Made by a program: the position numbers and the translations under genes
Shown: positions 43,423 through 55,622 of the stretch, in pieces
Layout: each line of letters opens with the position of its first letter
How positions within the stretch are numbered: the stretch's first letter is position 1
Source: Parietaria judaica
Lineage: Eukaryota > Streptophyta > Magnoliopsida > Rosales > Urticaceae
NCBI GenBank assembly: GCA_954871525.1
Contig: OX940863.1
Location: 1,092,001 to 1,156,000 of the forward strand
Length of the DNA stretch: 64,000 bases
Direction of reading: 5' to 3'
Notes under the pieces: model-generated
Database searches by the model: none
Told to the model about the DNA's origin: nothing
Seen by the model: only the letters and a program-made list of their open reading frames with translations

Positions 43423-43997
43423 TGTATACACGTCTGTATCTAACGTGGGTGTGTATGTATAGATTGGAAAGAGAGATTCCGACGGACTACACGAAAATGG
43501 CGACGCATTTGAATCAGTTCATGGGAAGCAGCTCCAGCATCGGTGCTAAACGAGTCCGGAACGTTTGCGTCGCCTTTCGCGCCGCCTCCGATCACACCCA
43601 CCATTCTGGGTAAACTACCCTAATACTATCTATTAATATTGTATTTACAAAATTTAATCATGGTTTATTATTAGTGATGTTCTTATATATTTTTTGAATT
43701 TGATGTGTATTTATTTACAGGTGCTTGAGAGCCTTGGAGCTTCTTGAGCATGAATATTGCTATCTCAAGAACAAACTGCATGAACTATTCCAGGTAATAT
43801 TAATTGATTAATATGTGACATATTTTTCTATATTATAATTTGGTTCAAACTTCTAACATATTGGGAATTTAATATATATATATATTTTAAATATGAAACG
43901 CTATAATTTTTTTTTTTATTATTTTTCATGATTTTTGCAGTTACAGCAACAGCGAGCTTTGGCAGCTGGAGTTAGATACCCAATGCAAAATAATTAA
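43087..43997 (+). CDS. AHP6: Pseudo histidine phosphotransfer protein (AHP6-like), complete, 5 exons
   Basis: AHP6 is a cytokinin-signalling inhibitor that competes with true phosphotransfer proteins, acting in vascular patterning and phyllotaxis. Exons 43087-43155, 43249-43379, 43463-43609, 43721-43793 and 43941-43997 sum to 477 nt, or 158 residues. The protein starts MLGLGADRLRTDMNRLLALL and continues GVLDEQFLQLQQLQDE, VVNIYFHESEKLLRNL and the HPt region LNQFMGSSSSIGAKRVRNVC. In active HPt proteins the first residue of the (H)QLKGSS motif is the phosphorylated His; here it is Asn84, as in Arabidopsis AHP6 (At1g80100, from memory). The C-terminus LAAGVRYPMQNN also matches. GT-AG junctions are consistent. 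The last three introns are short and AT-rich. Confidence 0.95.
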
Positions 43998-46264
43998 AGA
44001 AAATTCCATGTATCTTTTTTTAGGGTTTATATTAATTAATTAATTAACTGCTCAAACCAAGGAAAAATGGAGCTAAGACTAAGAGTTCACATTAATGTCA
44101 CTGTTGATCTACCCACCTGTCGTTTTCTAGTGCTTTGTGTTGTGTTGATCTTGAAAATGTCGTCGTTGTAACTTGTAATTCTGAAGCCTCAATTCAACAC
44201 TATTGCTTCGCAGTTGTGATTCTCATACACACACAAAAGTCTTTCAATAATATATATATAATTATATATATATATATATGGATTGTCAGCTTTAGTTTTT
44301 TATTTTTATTTTTATCCGTAGTTAATGGTAGAGAACAGAGCAAAAACACTGAGCTGTCGTATTTTACCAGAGCTACATAAATAAGTTACGCTTTGTGGCT
44401 CATTGACGCACACTTACTGACTGACAATATATTATAGCTGTTCCTATGTTTGTGTGTGTATATATATATATATATATAGATATAAATATACATGTATTAT
44501 GCGTGTCGTCGTGTCGACAAGCTAAAATCTTTTGCGCGAGGACTCAAATCTGTGTACAGAAAATAGTCGACAATGTGCCCTGCAAAAATTTAGCATATTC
44601 TAAAAAAGTATTTAAATTTTGATTAATTTATGTAACATGAATTAAAATGAAAAATAACGGTAGAGGTATTAACGCTATCAAATATAAGGCGATACCTTTT
44701 CTCTTTCAATTTTTTTAACTGATGTTCACTTTAGACTCATGTCGCTTGAGTTGAAAGGTTGAATAATTTTGACGTGATTATCAGTATATTATCTCCGATA
44801 TAAGTTACTTGTTGATGTAACCATACCATGCTCTACAATTTAAATAGTGCACTTATAATAGTATTTGGTCATTTTTTTCATGTAAATATTTCTTATACTC
44901 ATTATAAGATTCCCTTTCTCTGAGCATAATAAGTACGTGCATGAAAAGCTTGACCCTAACTTATAACAGGATTTCTACTTCTCGTTTGACATAAATAAAA
45001 TAACAAAACAAAAAATATATTGGAAATTAATATAATAAATATTGGTAGGTTCCCAACTAATATTTTATTGGTGAGAGAGTATCATTTAATTTAATTATAG
45101 ATCGGATTTGGGATAGGAAACAAGGAAAAGAACAGTACAAAATTCGGCTATGAATGATCCCATCAATCAAAGAAAGAGTAAATATTATTAGGCTTTGAAG
45201 ATCCCGTTGAAATGACTAGAAAGAAAGACCACTTCTGACTTGAAATCTCAGTGCAGAGACTTGTTTTCCTCAACTTTACACTGCCTTTTTCTGTGCCCTA
45301 ATAATAATATTTGGCATAGATCTTTTTCTCTGAAGTCTGACCTTCGTTTATATAGGGTTTGGTTGGAGATTTTCCATTTAAAGCTGTAAATTTGATTTGA
45401 TGTTTATTCATCCAATTGAAATTACAAATAAGGAACAAAGACAAGTACCAGTAAATACTAAATAGCCAAATATTTTTTTTAAAAATAGAAAAGTCAAATA
45501 TTATCCCAGTCACTCCCAGCAACTCAAAAGAAGAAAGAGAACGTACTATTTTTTTCCTTCTGATAATTAAATTGTTATTCGCTTGAAAGTAGTATAAAAA
45601 GATGAATTTTACCGAGGAATTAAGAGATCAGAGATTAATGAAACCGATAAATAATGATAATATTAGTATATAGTATTAGTTGAATATATAATAAGTCGTT
45701 TAGTAGTAAAATACTGGCGCAATAAATATAGATATAGTAGTATTTAGCAAAAAGTATACTATGCAAAAAGTTATCGTATAAGACTAACTTTTAATGAAAA
45801 TAATTATGAATTTAAGTAATTCATACTTATTCCATAATGATTCCTTTTCTAAATGATCAGTAATAATAATATAACTATTTATTGTTATAATTAAAAATAA
45901 GAAATCCTAATACATAATTAAGAAACTAAAAAGGAACGATCTTATAATCAGAAATGTACTCGGGATAAGTTCTCTTTGGAAGTCTCTGGTTTCTCTCGCT
46001 AGAATTTCTCAACTTCGCGAATCGCTCTCAGCTTCTTTGTCTCTCTTGCTGCTCTTTAGAAGTCGAAGTTCTCTCTCGTGGCCATCGATTTCACTAGTTT
46101 CTCGTGAAAGGTACGGATTTTGTTTTTATTCATCTAGTTTATAAAGCAGGTTTCCGTAGTGATTTTGAATAGGTTTGTAGTTGTTATAGATCGGATTTAT
46201 ATTCTCATATGATTTGGGTTCGTATGTCTTCCGTCAATTCATATCTCTTTTTTTGCTACGAAAA
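43998..46264. other. Intergenic region downstream of AHP6
   Basis: AT-rich, with (TA)n near 44250-44280 and 44460-44480. A pyrimidine-rich, transcript-like block lies at 45960-46110 ending in a good splice donor (GAAAG|GTACGG). No coding gene is supported. Confidence 0.5.
45960..46111 (+). other. Orphan leader-like exon
   Basis: A CT-rich block (repeated TTCTCTC) ends in TCGTGAAAG|GTACGGATTT, resembling a plant 5' leader followed by an intron. A Helitron and a Copia remnant lie downstream, and no coding exon is found after them. It may be the remains of a gene disrupted by insertions, or a noncoding transcript. Confidence 0.3.
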
Positions 46265-48816
46265 TCTATATATATTAAAAGGAGAAAACAATAAGTGACA
46301 TGGCACCATAAAATTCAAGTATTGAGAATCCTAATTTTTTCATAACTCACAAGTGATATAGCATCATAAGAATCAAGAATAGAGAATTCTAACTTTTTTA
46401 GCATTTGTAATTTTTTTTATATATAAAAAATCATGCATTCAACTAATGCATTTGATGCCACTTAATTACAATGTTCATTATTTGTTTCAAAACATTCATC
46501 ATCTATTACCCTTTCATTGGCTACCTATTTAATAAGCTCTTTTAAATATTATCCTTATATAATTTTTAAAGAGCAAAATTATCACTCAATGTACTCAATT
46601 TCAATATTAAACGGCTATTTTTAAAATCTGTAGCATTACAAAAGAAATAAACCATGCAATTATAAAAAGTTCCAATTGATAAAGAAGAAATACGTATTAT
46701 GCATCGGTTATTTATAAATGAGAAAGTGGTTGATTTTTCATATTATTTATGCATGAGTTATTTATTTTATTAAGAAACACGTATTATGCATTGGTTATTT
46801 ATAAATGAGAACGTGGTTGATATTTCATATTATTTATGCATGAGTTTTTTATTTTACTTTAACAAGTCTAAAATACAGAAGAAGAAAAAAAACGTGGGAG
46901 ATGTTTTATCACGTTAGAAACCTTTGGCTCTTCATCTATATTAGGACTTTTGGTTTTTCCACTTCTTAACGTCTAAATTCATTTTAATTGTGTGAAGTCA
47001 TAATGAGTAATGAGTATGACTCTTTATTGTATTTTTCTAGCTTATAAATAGAGGTTTTTCATTAAAAATATACCACATAATTCAACAAGGCTTTCTTCAA
47101 GGGTCTATGGTACGGTACGTGCATTGTTTATATTCGTTTGTCCATTTATAAACCGAAACATATAGCTTTATTATTATGAATGTTGAATTCCAATTCATTT
47201 TAATTTTCTTTTTGTGTTATTGTAAATTATCAGGTGAGATAGCTAAAGAAGCTATACACTGATGGAGACGAAACCAAACAGTGCCATTGAAGCTCCCACT
47301 CGAGAAACTCACGACTCGGACAAGTGTACATGTATATAGATTTTATATACTATATTTATGTTAATTAGTAATTTAGAGAAATATACATGCACATGTATAT
47401 AAAATTTATGTTAATAAGTACATGTAGACGATAAACATGTACATCATATCTGTATTTATGTTAATTAGTATTTTTGGTTCCCATCACATTAGTCAGTGAG
47501 TTTTTTACCTTTTTTTATATAACATATTCTGCATGAATAATATTGATTTGAAGGTTTGTCACAAATATTCAAAAGAACGCATGTTGATTAGTCAGAGTAA
47601 AGGTTCATAAAGTTGAGTTAATGATTGTAATTTGTATGTTTAATAAACAAAAACATTGTGTTTATGTACATGTTTAAATTTGTATTATGCGTTAGTCGTA
47701 ACCCATAATCCATAAAAATCATACCTACATAAAAGAAGGTTTTTTTTTTTTTTTTTATCATGAGAGTTTAAGCTTTAGACCTCAAGATATAAGTTATAAC
47801 TGCTAATCACTTGAGTTACCTTCTTTTAACTCTGAAAGAATAACTCCAATTTTGATAATATATGCAAATGCAGACAAATGAGTTATCCCTATTATCCAAG
47901 TATTGTTTTTAAACGTTTTGTGCGTGAGAGATATTTCAAATAATGTTATCTAAATAAAACAAAATGTCTATTCTTCTATTATTATGTATTGTGCACAAAA
48001 AATCCATTAAAAATATTTCAGTATATACATATATATATGTGTGTGTTGTTCATCTATAAGAAAAAGAATAATTAATATATTCACAAAAATTGCAACAATT
48101 GCATTCGACGTAGATACATGTTTTTCTTTTTCTTTTTTCAGATTACATCATATACAAATGAAAAAAAAAGTATTCATGTAATGTTATACACGTGATAATG
48201 TATATGGTGTCAAAACATATATTTTTTATATAAAAAAATCAGTTATATATTCGAGTGATCAATTTATAGTGTCAAAATGTTCATTTTATTCTTTTCTAGG
48301 TACGCCCAATTTAGATGAGGAAGTAACATGTATAAAATGTATATTTATGCATTATAAAAAAAAAGAGCAACATTTTTTTTATTTTTTTTTTAAGTATTTG
48401 TTATCATTAGTGCATATTTCTTTTAGAGCATTTGTTATCAGTAATTCTATTTATTACCAATTCAATGTAGTGAGATAAATGTGCATTATTTAATATTGCT
48501 TAACGTAGGAATGGTAAGTGTCACATAAAACATTTGTTACCAACATTTTATGTTACCACCAAACCATTATTGTGAGTTTGATGTAAGATTTTTAATATTG
48601 ATTTATGAATGGAATGTGAGTGTCATATTTATTTTTAAAGTTGTTACAAACACTTTTTTTAGTTTAGACTTCTTAAGCTTTGGCTTTCTATTCCTGAGTT
48701 ATGATACTTTTAGTGGGACTTTCATTACAACACAAAATCTAAATAATAATTTTTTTATTATTTTTATAATAATTGATATTAACAGTAACCGAGCGAAGCG
48801 AGGTGCAATGTACTAG
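46265..48816 (+). mobile_element. Non-autonomous Helitron (2552 bp)
   Basis: The 5' end is TCTATATATATTAAAAGGAG after an A. The 3' end is ACCGAGCGAAGCGAGGTGCA, then ATGTACTAG followed by T. This matches the plant Helitron pattern of a TC start, a GC-rich hairpin region near the 3' end, a CTAG terminus and insertion between A and T. The hairpin is imperfect. No Rep-helicase frame is present. The interior includes a TATA-like and spliced-looking segment near 47040-47330. Confidence 0.82.
47040..47335 (+). other. Possible captured mini-gene in the Helitron
   Basis: TTATAAATAGA near 47041, a leader ending ATGGTACG|GTACGTGC near 47117, an acceptor TTATCAG near 47233 and an ATG frame (METKPNSAIEAPTRETHDSD...) at 47262 resemble the start of a gene. 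The frame closes after about 19 codons. Origin unknown. Confidence 0.3.
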
Positions 48817-49118
48817 TATAAATGTAAAAAATCAATGTTACTGATTCATGGAAGTTATTGGACGTCATTCATGCAAACAATGATGCATATATATAGGAAT
48901 TTGATATATTGATATAGGAATGTTGAATTTTGAAACGTTGGAATTGGATTTAGGTTTTTGTTTTGATATATATAATATGTGGATTATACGTAATTAATGA
49001 CATTTTTTCCTTGTGGTATTGCACATTTCAGCTTAAATCAGGTTATTTTGAGTTTATATACAATAGTGGTTTTATAACAAGATTTATGTTTATAATTAAC
49101 ATAACTTAATAGGAAAAA

Positions 49119-52100
49119 TGTAGCGGATAAGCTTTAAACTTTAGCTCACAACTTGCTCTACGCAAGTTGCGATAGTTTATTAATTAAATAATATATAATA
49201 CTTGCCTAGCAAGTTTACTCTTGTCGCTCACGCTCAAAGATGGAAAGGGAAGAAACCTCATCTGGAGCATTTGAAGGTGTTTGGTTGCACCGCACACGTG
49301 AAGACTATGGGACCACACTACAACAAGCTCGACGATCGGAGTCATCCGATGGTGTACCTTGGCGCCGAAGAAGGGAGCAAGGCACACAAGTTTTACGATC
49401 CCCAACGCGGCAAAGTGCATGTGAGCAGAGACACCGTGTTCAAAGAGGAGAAGAAGTGGGACTGGCGAGACGAGAACAGAGAGCTCGAACAGAATTCGGT
49501 GGACTTCATCCTCGAAGACGAAGAGGCGCTCAAGCAAGAAGAGGGAGAGAGTCCCAGCCAGGTTTAAGCTACGCCCAGCTCGACGGAAACCAGTTCACCT
49601 GGAACCAGCACGACTGGAACGAATGCACCACCAGGCTCGCCTAACCCAGGATCAGGCATGATCACTCCAATCTCAGAGAGAGCTAGTTCGGGAGGAACCA
49701 GCTCGGGAGACTCGTCGATCAAGGACGGACCAATAGGGTTTCGTACCCTGTCCGACGTCTACAAAGAAGCGCGGGAGCTTGATTTAAGCCCAGAGGAAAT
49801 CTTGTTGGTTAGTGAATAGGAACCAACCAGCTATCACGAGGTAGCCACCGATAAGGAATGGCAGGAAGCGATGAACAGAGAGTTGGAGTCCATTGAGAAA
49901 AATCAGACGTGGGAGTTTGTCGACCTTCCAAGAGGTCACAAGTCCATTGGTCTGAAATGAGTCTACAAGCTCAAGAAGGACTCAGAAGGCAAGGTCCTCC
50001 AGCACAAGGCCAGACTGGTTGCAAAGGGCTACGTGCAGAAGCATGTAGTAGACTTTGAAGAGGTCATTGCTCCAGTGGCCAGACTCGACATAGTCAGGTT
50101 GATCTTAGCCCTTGCTGCTCACCGAGGCTGGAAAATCCATCACCTGGACGTCAAATCGGCGTTCCTGAATGGTGAACTAGAAGAAGAAGTCTACGTCACT
50201 CAGCCGAAAGGCTTTGTCGATAAGACCGCAGTGCACAAGGTGTAAAAGCTGTCAAAAACCCTCTATGGGTTGCGACAAGCACCACGTGCATGGAACACTC
50301 GACAGGAGTATAAAGAGTCTTGATTTCAAGAAGTGTTCCCAGAAGAAGGCAGTCTACACGAGGAGCTCAGAAGAGGAGGCCCTCATTGTCGGTGTGTACG
50401 TCGATGACCTGATCGTGACTGGATCCAGTGCAGATGGCATAAATGAATTCAAGGAGCAAATGATGAAGGAGTTCGAGATGACTGACCTCGAATTACTATG
50501 ATACTACCTCGGTATCGAGGTCGATACGAAGAAGGAATTTGTCACGCTAAGGCAAACGGCCTACGCGAAGAAGATTTTGAAGCAATTCAAGATGGCGGAT
50601 TGCAACCCGACCAAGTATCTGATGAAGGCGAAGTTAAAGCTCGGGAAAGATGCTGAAGGAACACTAGTGGATCCGAAAGAGTACAGACGTTTCATCGGGT
50701 GTCTAAGGTACCTAACCCACACCCGACCTGACATCTCATATGCAGTTGGCATGGTGAGTCGTCACATGGAAAAGCCTACTAGTCTACACCAGCAGACTGT
50801 GAAGCACATCCTTCTTTACGTGAAGGGAATGACGAACTACGGGATCTAGTACGGAAGAGGAAGTGGAACTGAAGAACTGGTTGGTTTTACCGACAGTGAC
50901 CTAGCTGATGATGTCGATGACAGAAAGAGTACTGGAGGGGTGACGTTTTATCTCAACGGGAATCTTATCACTTGGCAGTCACAGAAGCAAAGAACTGTGG
51001 CCCTTTCCTCTTGTAAAGCTGAGTTCATGACCCTTTTCCTCTTGATCTTAGCCCTTGCTGCTCAACGAGGCTGGAAAATCCATCACCTGGACGTCAAATT
51101 GGCGTTCCTGAATGGTGAACTAGAAGAAGAAGTCTACGTCACTCAGCCGAAAGGCTTCGTCGATAAGACCGCAGTGCACAAGGTGTACAAGCTGTCAAAA
51201 ACCCTCTATGGGTTGCGACAAGCACCACGTGCATGGAACACTTGACAGGAGTATAAAGATTCTTGGTTTCAAGAAGTGTTCCCAGGAGCAGGCAGTCTAC
51301 ACGAGGAGCTCAGAAGAGGAGGCCCTCATCGTCGGTGTGTACGTCGATGACCTGATCGTGACTGGATCCAGTGCAGATTCAGTCACGATGGCATAAATGA
51401 ATTCAAGGAGCAAATGATGAAGGAGTTCGAGATGACTGACCTCGAATTACTATGATACTACCTCGGTATCGAGGTCGATCAGAAGAAGGAATTTGTCACG
51501 CTAAGGCAAACAGCCTACGCGAAGAAGATTTTGAAGCAATTCAAGATGGCGGATTGCAACCCGAGCAAGTATCCGATGAAGGCGAAGTTAAAGCTCGGGA
51601 AAGATGCTGAAGGAACACTAGTGGTTCCGAAAGAGTACAGACGTGTCATCGGGTGTCTAAGGTACCTAACCCACACCCGACCTGACATCTCATATGCAGT
51701 TGGCATGGTGAGTCGTCACATGGAAAAGCCTACTAGTCTACACCAGCAGACTGTGAAGCACATCCTTCTTTACGTGAAGGGAACAACGAACTACGAGATC
51801 TAGTACGGAAGAGGAAGTGGAACTGAAGAACTGGTTGGTTTTACCGACAGTGACCTAGCTGGTGATGTCGATGACAGAAAGAGTACTGGAGGGGTGACGT
51901 TTTATCTCAACGGGAATCTTATCACTTGGCAATCACTGAAGCAAAGAACTGTGGCCCTTTCCTCTTGTAAAGCTGAGTTCATGGCAGCGACCGCAGCATC
52001 GTGTCAAGCGTTGTGGTTGAGAAACTTATTGAGCGAAGTGACCGGAGCCGAGCAGAAGCCAGTGACTCTTTACGTGGACAACAAGTCCGCAATCGCACTG

Positions 52101-52587
52101 ATGAAAAACCCGGTGTTTCATGGACGCAGCAAGCACATTGGCACTCGCTTTCACTTTATTCGCGAGTGTGTGGAGAATCGAGAGATCATCGTGGAATTCG
52201 TCACCATCAAAGAGCAACATGCGGACATACTCACCAAGGCCCTAGCAAGAGTCAAATTCGCGGAGATGCGAGAAATGCTCAGTGTGAAGAACTTCGATCC
52301 AAATCAAGCTTACGGAAGAGATTGTAGTGGATAAGCTTTAAAGTTTGACTCACAACTTGCTCTACGCAAGTTGCTATAGTGTATTAATTAAATAATATAT
52401 TACTTTCCTAGCAAGTTTACTTGATGCCCACCCTCAAGAATAAAAGAGTAATTTCTAGGGTGAAAGTTCTCTATATATACTGCATTTTGTGAGTTGTAAT
52501 ACTCCTTCCCTCTTGTAGTTCATCTCCAATCTCCACTTATAGTGAGAAATTCCTTCCTCCTCTCTTTTTGTCTTCACACTAGACTAC
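49119..52587 (+). mobile_element. Dead, rearranged Copia retrotransposon
   Basis: A left LTR remnant (49119 to about 49233, TGTAGCGGATAAGC...) runs directly into the integrase C-terminal region (WKGKKPHLEHLKVFGC, 49236-49566). Gag, protease and most of integrase are therefore deleted. Copia reverse transcriptase follows ([41 protein letters not shown]), then RNase H ([29 protein letters not shown]), and a right LTR from 52323 to about 52587. Stops interrupt the frame, e.g. TAG near 49817 and TGA near 49957. The RT/RNase H part is tandemly duplicated. No target duplication was identified. Confidence 0.9.
50101..51990 (+). repeat. Tandem duplication of about 0.94 kb inside the Copia remnant
   Basis: GATCTTAGCCCTTGCTGCTC occurs at 50101 and again at 51044, and both copies run to GCTGAGTTCATG. 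They are nearly identical apart from an 11-bp insertion in the second (near 51377) and scattered substitutions. Both share the same TGA (ATTACTATGATACTAC) and TAG (GATCTAGTACGG) stops. Confidence 0.88.
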
Positions 52588-52604
52588 GTATATAAATATT
52601 ATAG

Positions 52605-53125
52605 AGAAATGGCTCTTAATAGCCAAATTGAAACGTTTGATTAGCCAAATAACCAACCTTTCGTTTTTCTTTGCAAAATAGCCAAATTGATGAGGTGGCT
52701 ATTTAATAACATATTTTATACCTATAATACCCTTTTAACATATTAACGTGTATTAACAAAGTTAATTTTTCTTAAAAATAAGAACATTTACTTGTGTTTA
52801 CAGAAAATCTATATTAACGTGTATTAACTGAGTTAATTTGTTTAAAAATAAAAAATCGTGATTAAAATTTTAACAAAAAATTAATTTATTTTAAAACAAA
52901 TTAACTTAGTTAATACAGATTTTCTGTAAACACAAGTAAATGTTCTTATTTTTAAGAAAAATTAACTTAGTTAATACACGTTAATATAGTTAATACACGT
53001 TAATACAAGGGTAATACGGTCTTTCGTGATTTATTAATGTGGTTGATTGGCTATTTGGCAATATTAATAAAAAAGTTGGCTGTTTTGTAAAATAGTTTTT
53101 CTAGTTTGGCTATATGGCTATAGAG
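52605..53125. repeat. Foldback element, family shared with 59105-59800
   Basis: The left end (GGCTCTTAATAGCCAAATTG) and right end (GGCTATATGGCTATAGAGCC) are inverted relatives. Long inner arms pair around AACATTTACTTGTGTTTACAG and its inverse, centred near 52865. ATATTATA lies just outside both ends, a possible target duplication. No ORF. Confidence 0.65.
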
Positions 53126-54291
53126 CCCAATATTATATATACAAAGGAGAGAGTGCAGTGAGTGTTTTTGGTGTTTCTTGACAACTTTGTTGTCGTTTAT
53201 TTTAGGGTGGAGTGGTGTTCTAGTTCGACTTGCCGCGGCGTGTTTCGTTTCAACGTGGCGTGTTTTGGTAAAGCAACCTGGAAAGTGGGAACCAACAGAA
53301 AATAGAGAGGAAAATACCAGTCGCATGTTAGTCAGCGCCGATTTGCACAGATGACGAGGAAATCGGGGGCCGCCACGTGTTCAGTTGCTTTGCTCCCATT
53401 GGTTCCACGGGGACCGCCTCGAGAAGTGGGTGAAGAAAAGCAAGACGTGCGTGCACAAGTCGTTCCCTTATTGAGTTAGTAAGCTTTAATAACTTAATTA
53501 GTGATTATATTTATTCTGTATATATTGCTATTGTAGTACTCTTTTTGTGAAATTTTTCATAAGAGACCAGTTTGTTATATTTGAATTTGTGACACACTAG
53601 TACTCAATGTGTCACCGGTCCTTTTTTTATTTTGTTTTTCCGGCACACCACCGGTGGATCATTGAGGATTCTGACGGCTGAAAAAATCCCTGCTCCTCAA
53701 TCCTCATTATGATAAATTAGTACCATTCTGATAAAATATGGTCCAACTAGTAAAACTATTGGTTCAATTACATTATTTTAGGAATATTATAATCAACTAA
53801 TGCATAGTCAAAATCCATGTAGGTGCTAATTTTCTAACAAGAAGATATTGATGATATTATAAGCTCATCTAATTTGGAATATAATCAACAAATATTGATT
53901 TGGTCTCACTAAAGGCAAGCAATTCGGCCCATCTTCTACCGCCCACGCTTTCATATTTTTTAACAGCTTGTCAAGTTTAGAATATTCCTATTTCTAAATA
54001 ATTAAACTGTATTGGTATTAGTTATCAATTAATTATTCAAAGGCTTTGACTATTCAATCACACGTTTTGCTCTTCATTCATTTCTGTCGGTTAATAATAT
54101 CTGATGGATTTATTGGCAGCTGTTTCTTACTGGCTAATCTTACAAATTCTGGATCTTATTGATTCATGTAATGTTACTTCATGGTTCGTCTTAGTCGTGT
54201 GAATTTAACGATTTTGATATATTAGATAATTTAATAATTAATTTCATTTGTAGGTTTCACTAGTATTTTTTGTTACGACGGAATGACGTAA
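53126..54291. other. Intergenic region without recognised genes
   Basis: A more GC-balanced patch at 53330-53470 has CCACGTG and CCAAT-type motifs. It resembles a promoter, but no transcript or coding sequence follows. Confidence 0.45.
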
Positions 54292-54299
54292 ATAAGAAT

Positions 54300-55183
54300 C
54301 AAGGTTCGAATTTTTCATGATTATCCTCGATAATCGTCGATTATCCGTCTTGCCGGTAGTTATCGGCAAATATTCCATACCAATCGATTATCCGTAAAAA
54401 TAGTGTAAAAATAATATAAAAAAATTGGGTACTTTTTGAAGAAAAAAAATTGCACTTTTCAACAATTTTCGGCAAAAAATGAGTGAGTTATGCCAAAAAT
54501 ATGAAAGATTATTTCGCATCACATCTTTCATATTTTTGGCATAACTCACTCATTTTTTGTCGAAAATTTATAAATAAACACCCGTTGGAAAGATAAAAAA
54601 ATTATCTACAACTTTTTAGTTTTAAGTTTCATCATAAAAAGTCATTAAGTATATTAAAATTTGCTCGAAATAAATATTTTGCATTAAACTAATGTCCAGT
54701 TTTACGTTGTATTTGAAATTTCATATTTTTCTAGAACTGATTTCACAAAACTTAAAACACCAAAATTGTAGATCTATCTCTTATCTTTCCAACCATAGGT
54801 CGTGCATAAAATTTGGACAAAAAATGAGCAAGTTATGTCAAAAATACGAAAAGTGTACATATAGAGGAGGATAACTCTCTAACGGTCAAGTGACGGAATA
54901 CACGAAAATATCTAACGGATCAAACATTGGGTACATTAGCCGCCGAAAATAAACATTGGGTACATAATCCGCAGAAGATCAAACATTGGGTACATTAGCT
55001 GCATTTTACCCTATATATTATTATTAAAACTATTTTAGTGGTTTTTCATCAATAAGTGTCGATAATTCATCGATAATCCTCAATAAGTGTCGGTAATGAT
55101 AAGCTACGGGTTTATTAGTTTTCCATCGATAATCCTCAAAAACGGCAACCGATTTATCGGCATAAATGACATTTTGAACCTTG
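54300..55183. mobile_element. hAT-type element (884 bp) with a nested foldback fragment
   Basis: The exact 8-bp duplication ATAAGAAT (54292-54299 and 55184-55191) flanks ends CAAGGTTCGAA and, inverted, CAAGGTTCAAAAT. Subterminal TATCG/CGATAA repeats occur on both sides. An incomplete copy of the GGGTACATTAG foldback family occupies about 54420-55013. Confidence 0.78.
54420..55013. repeat. Incomplete foldback-family copy nested in the hAT-type element
   Basis: The right arm is nearly complete, from the centre near 54510 to TTTACCC near 55011, with three TTGGGTACAT motifs. The left arm is mostly deleted. It matches the arms of the 60273-62266 element. Confidence 0.75.
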
Positions 55184-55622
55184 ATAAGAATTATTAAATA
55201 AATTTGAGGCGGGAAGGTCCGAGTTATTTTGACTCTAAAAAAATGTTGTCGTCCCGGCATTAATATCATTGAAGTTAGATATTTTTTTAAAGTATTTTAT
55301 TGTACAGACCAGCAAAAACAAGTTTTGTAATTTTATAAAGATTCCTGGTATTATTATTAGTATACGAGATCTCATTCGCCATATCTGTGTTATGATATAC
55401 TATTCAGTCGTTCAGTACAAAGAATATTATTGTTTTGCAAGCTGAGTTTATCAGGCTCTCTCTTCTCTTTTTATGTGTATATATAGTTTCTCTTCCCATA
55501 ACTATATTGAGAATTATATGTATATATAGACAGAGAAACTATATATATATCTATATATATATAGACAGATTTCTCTTCGTATTATTTCATTATGTGTATA
55601 TATAATTTTTTTGGACAATGAT

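Noticed and set aside
49119..52587. Functional Copia polyprotein
   Set aside because: Gag, protease and most of integrase are deleted, and several stops interrupt the remaining frame.
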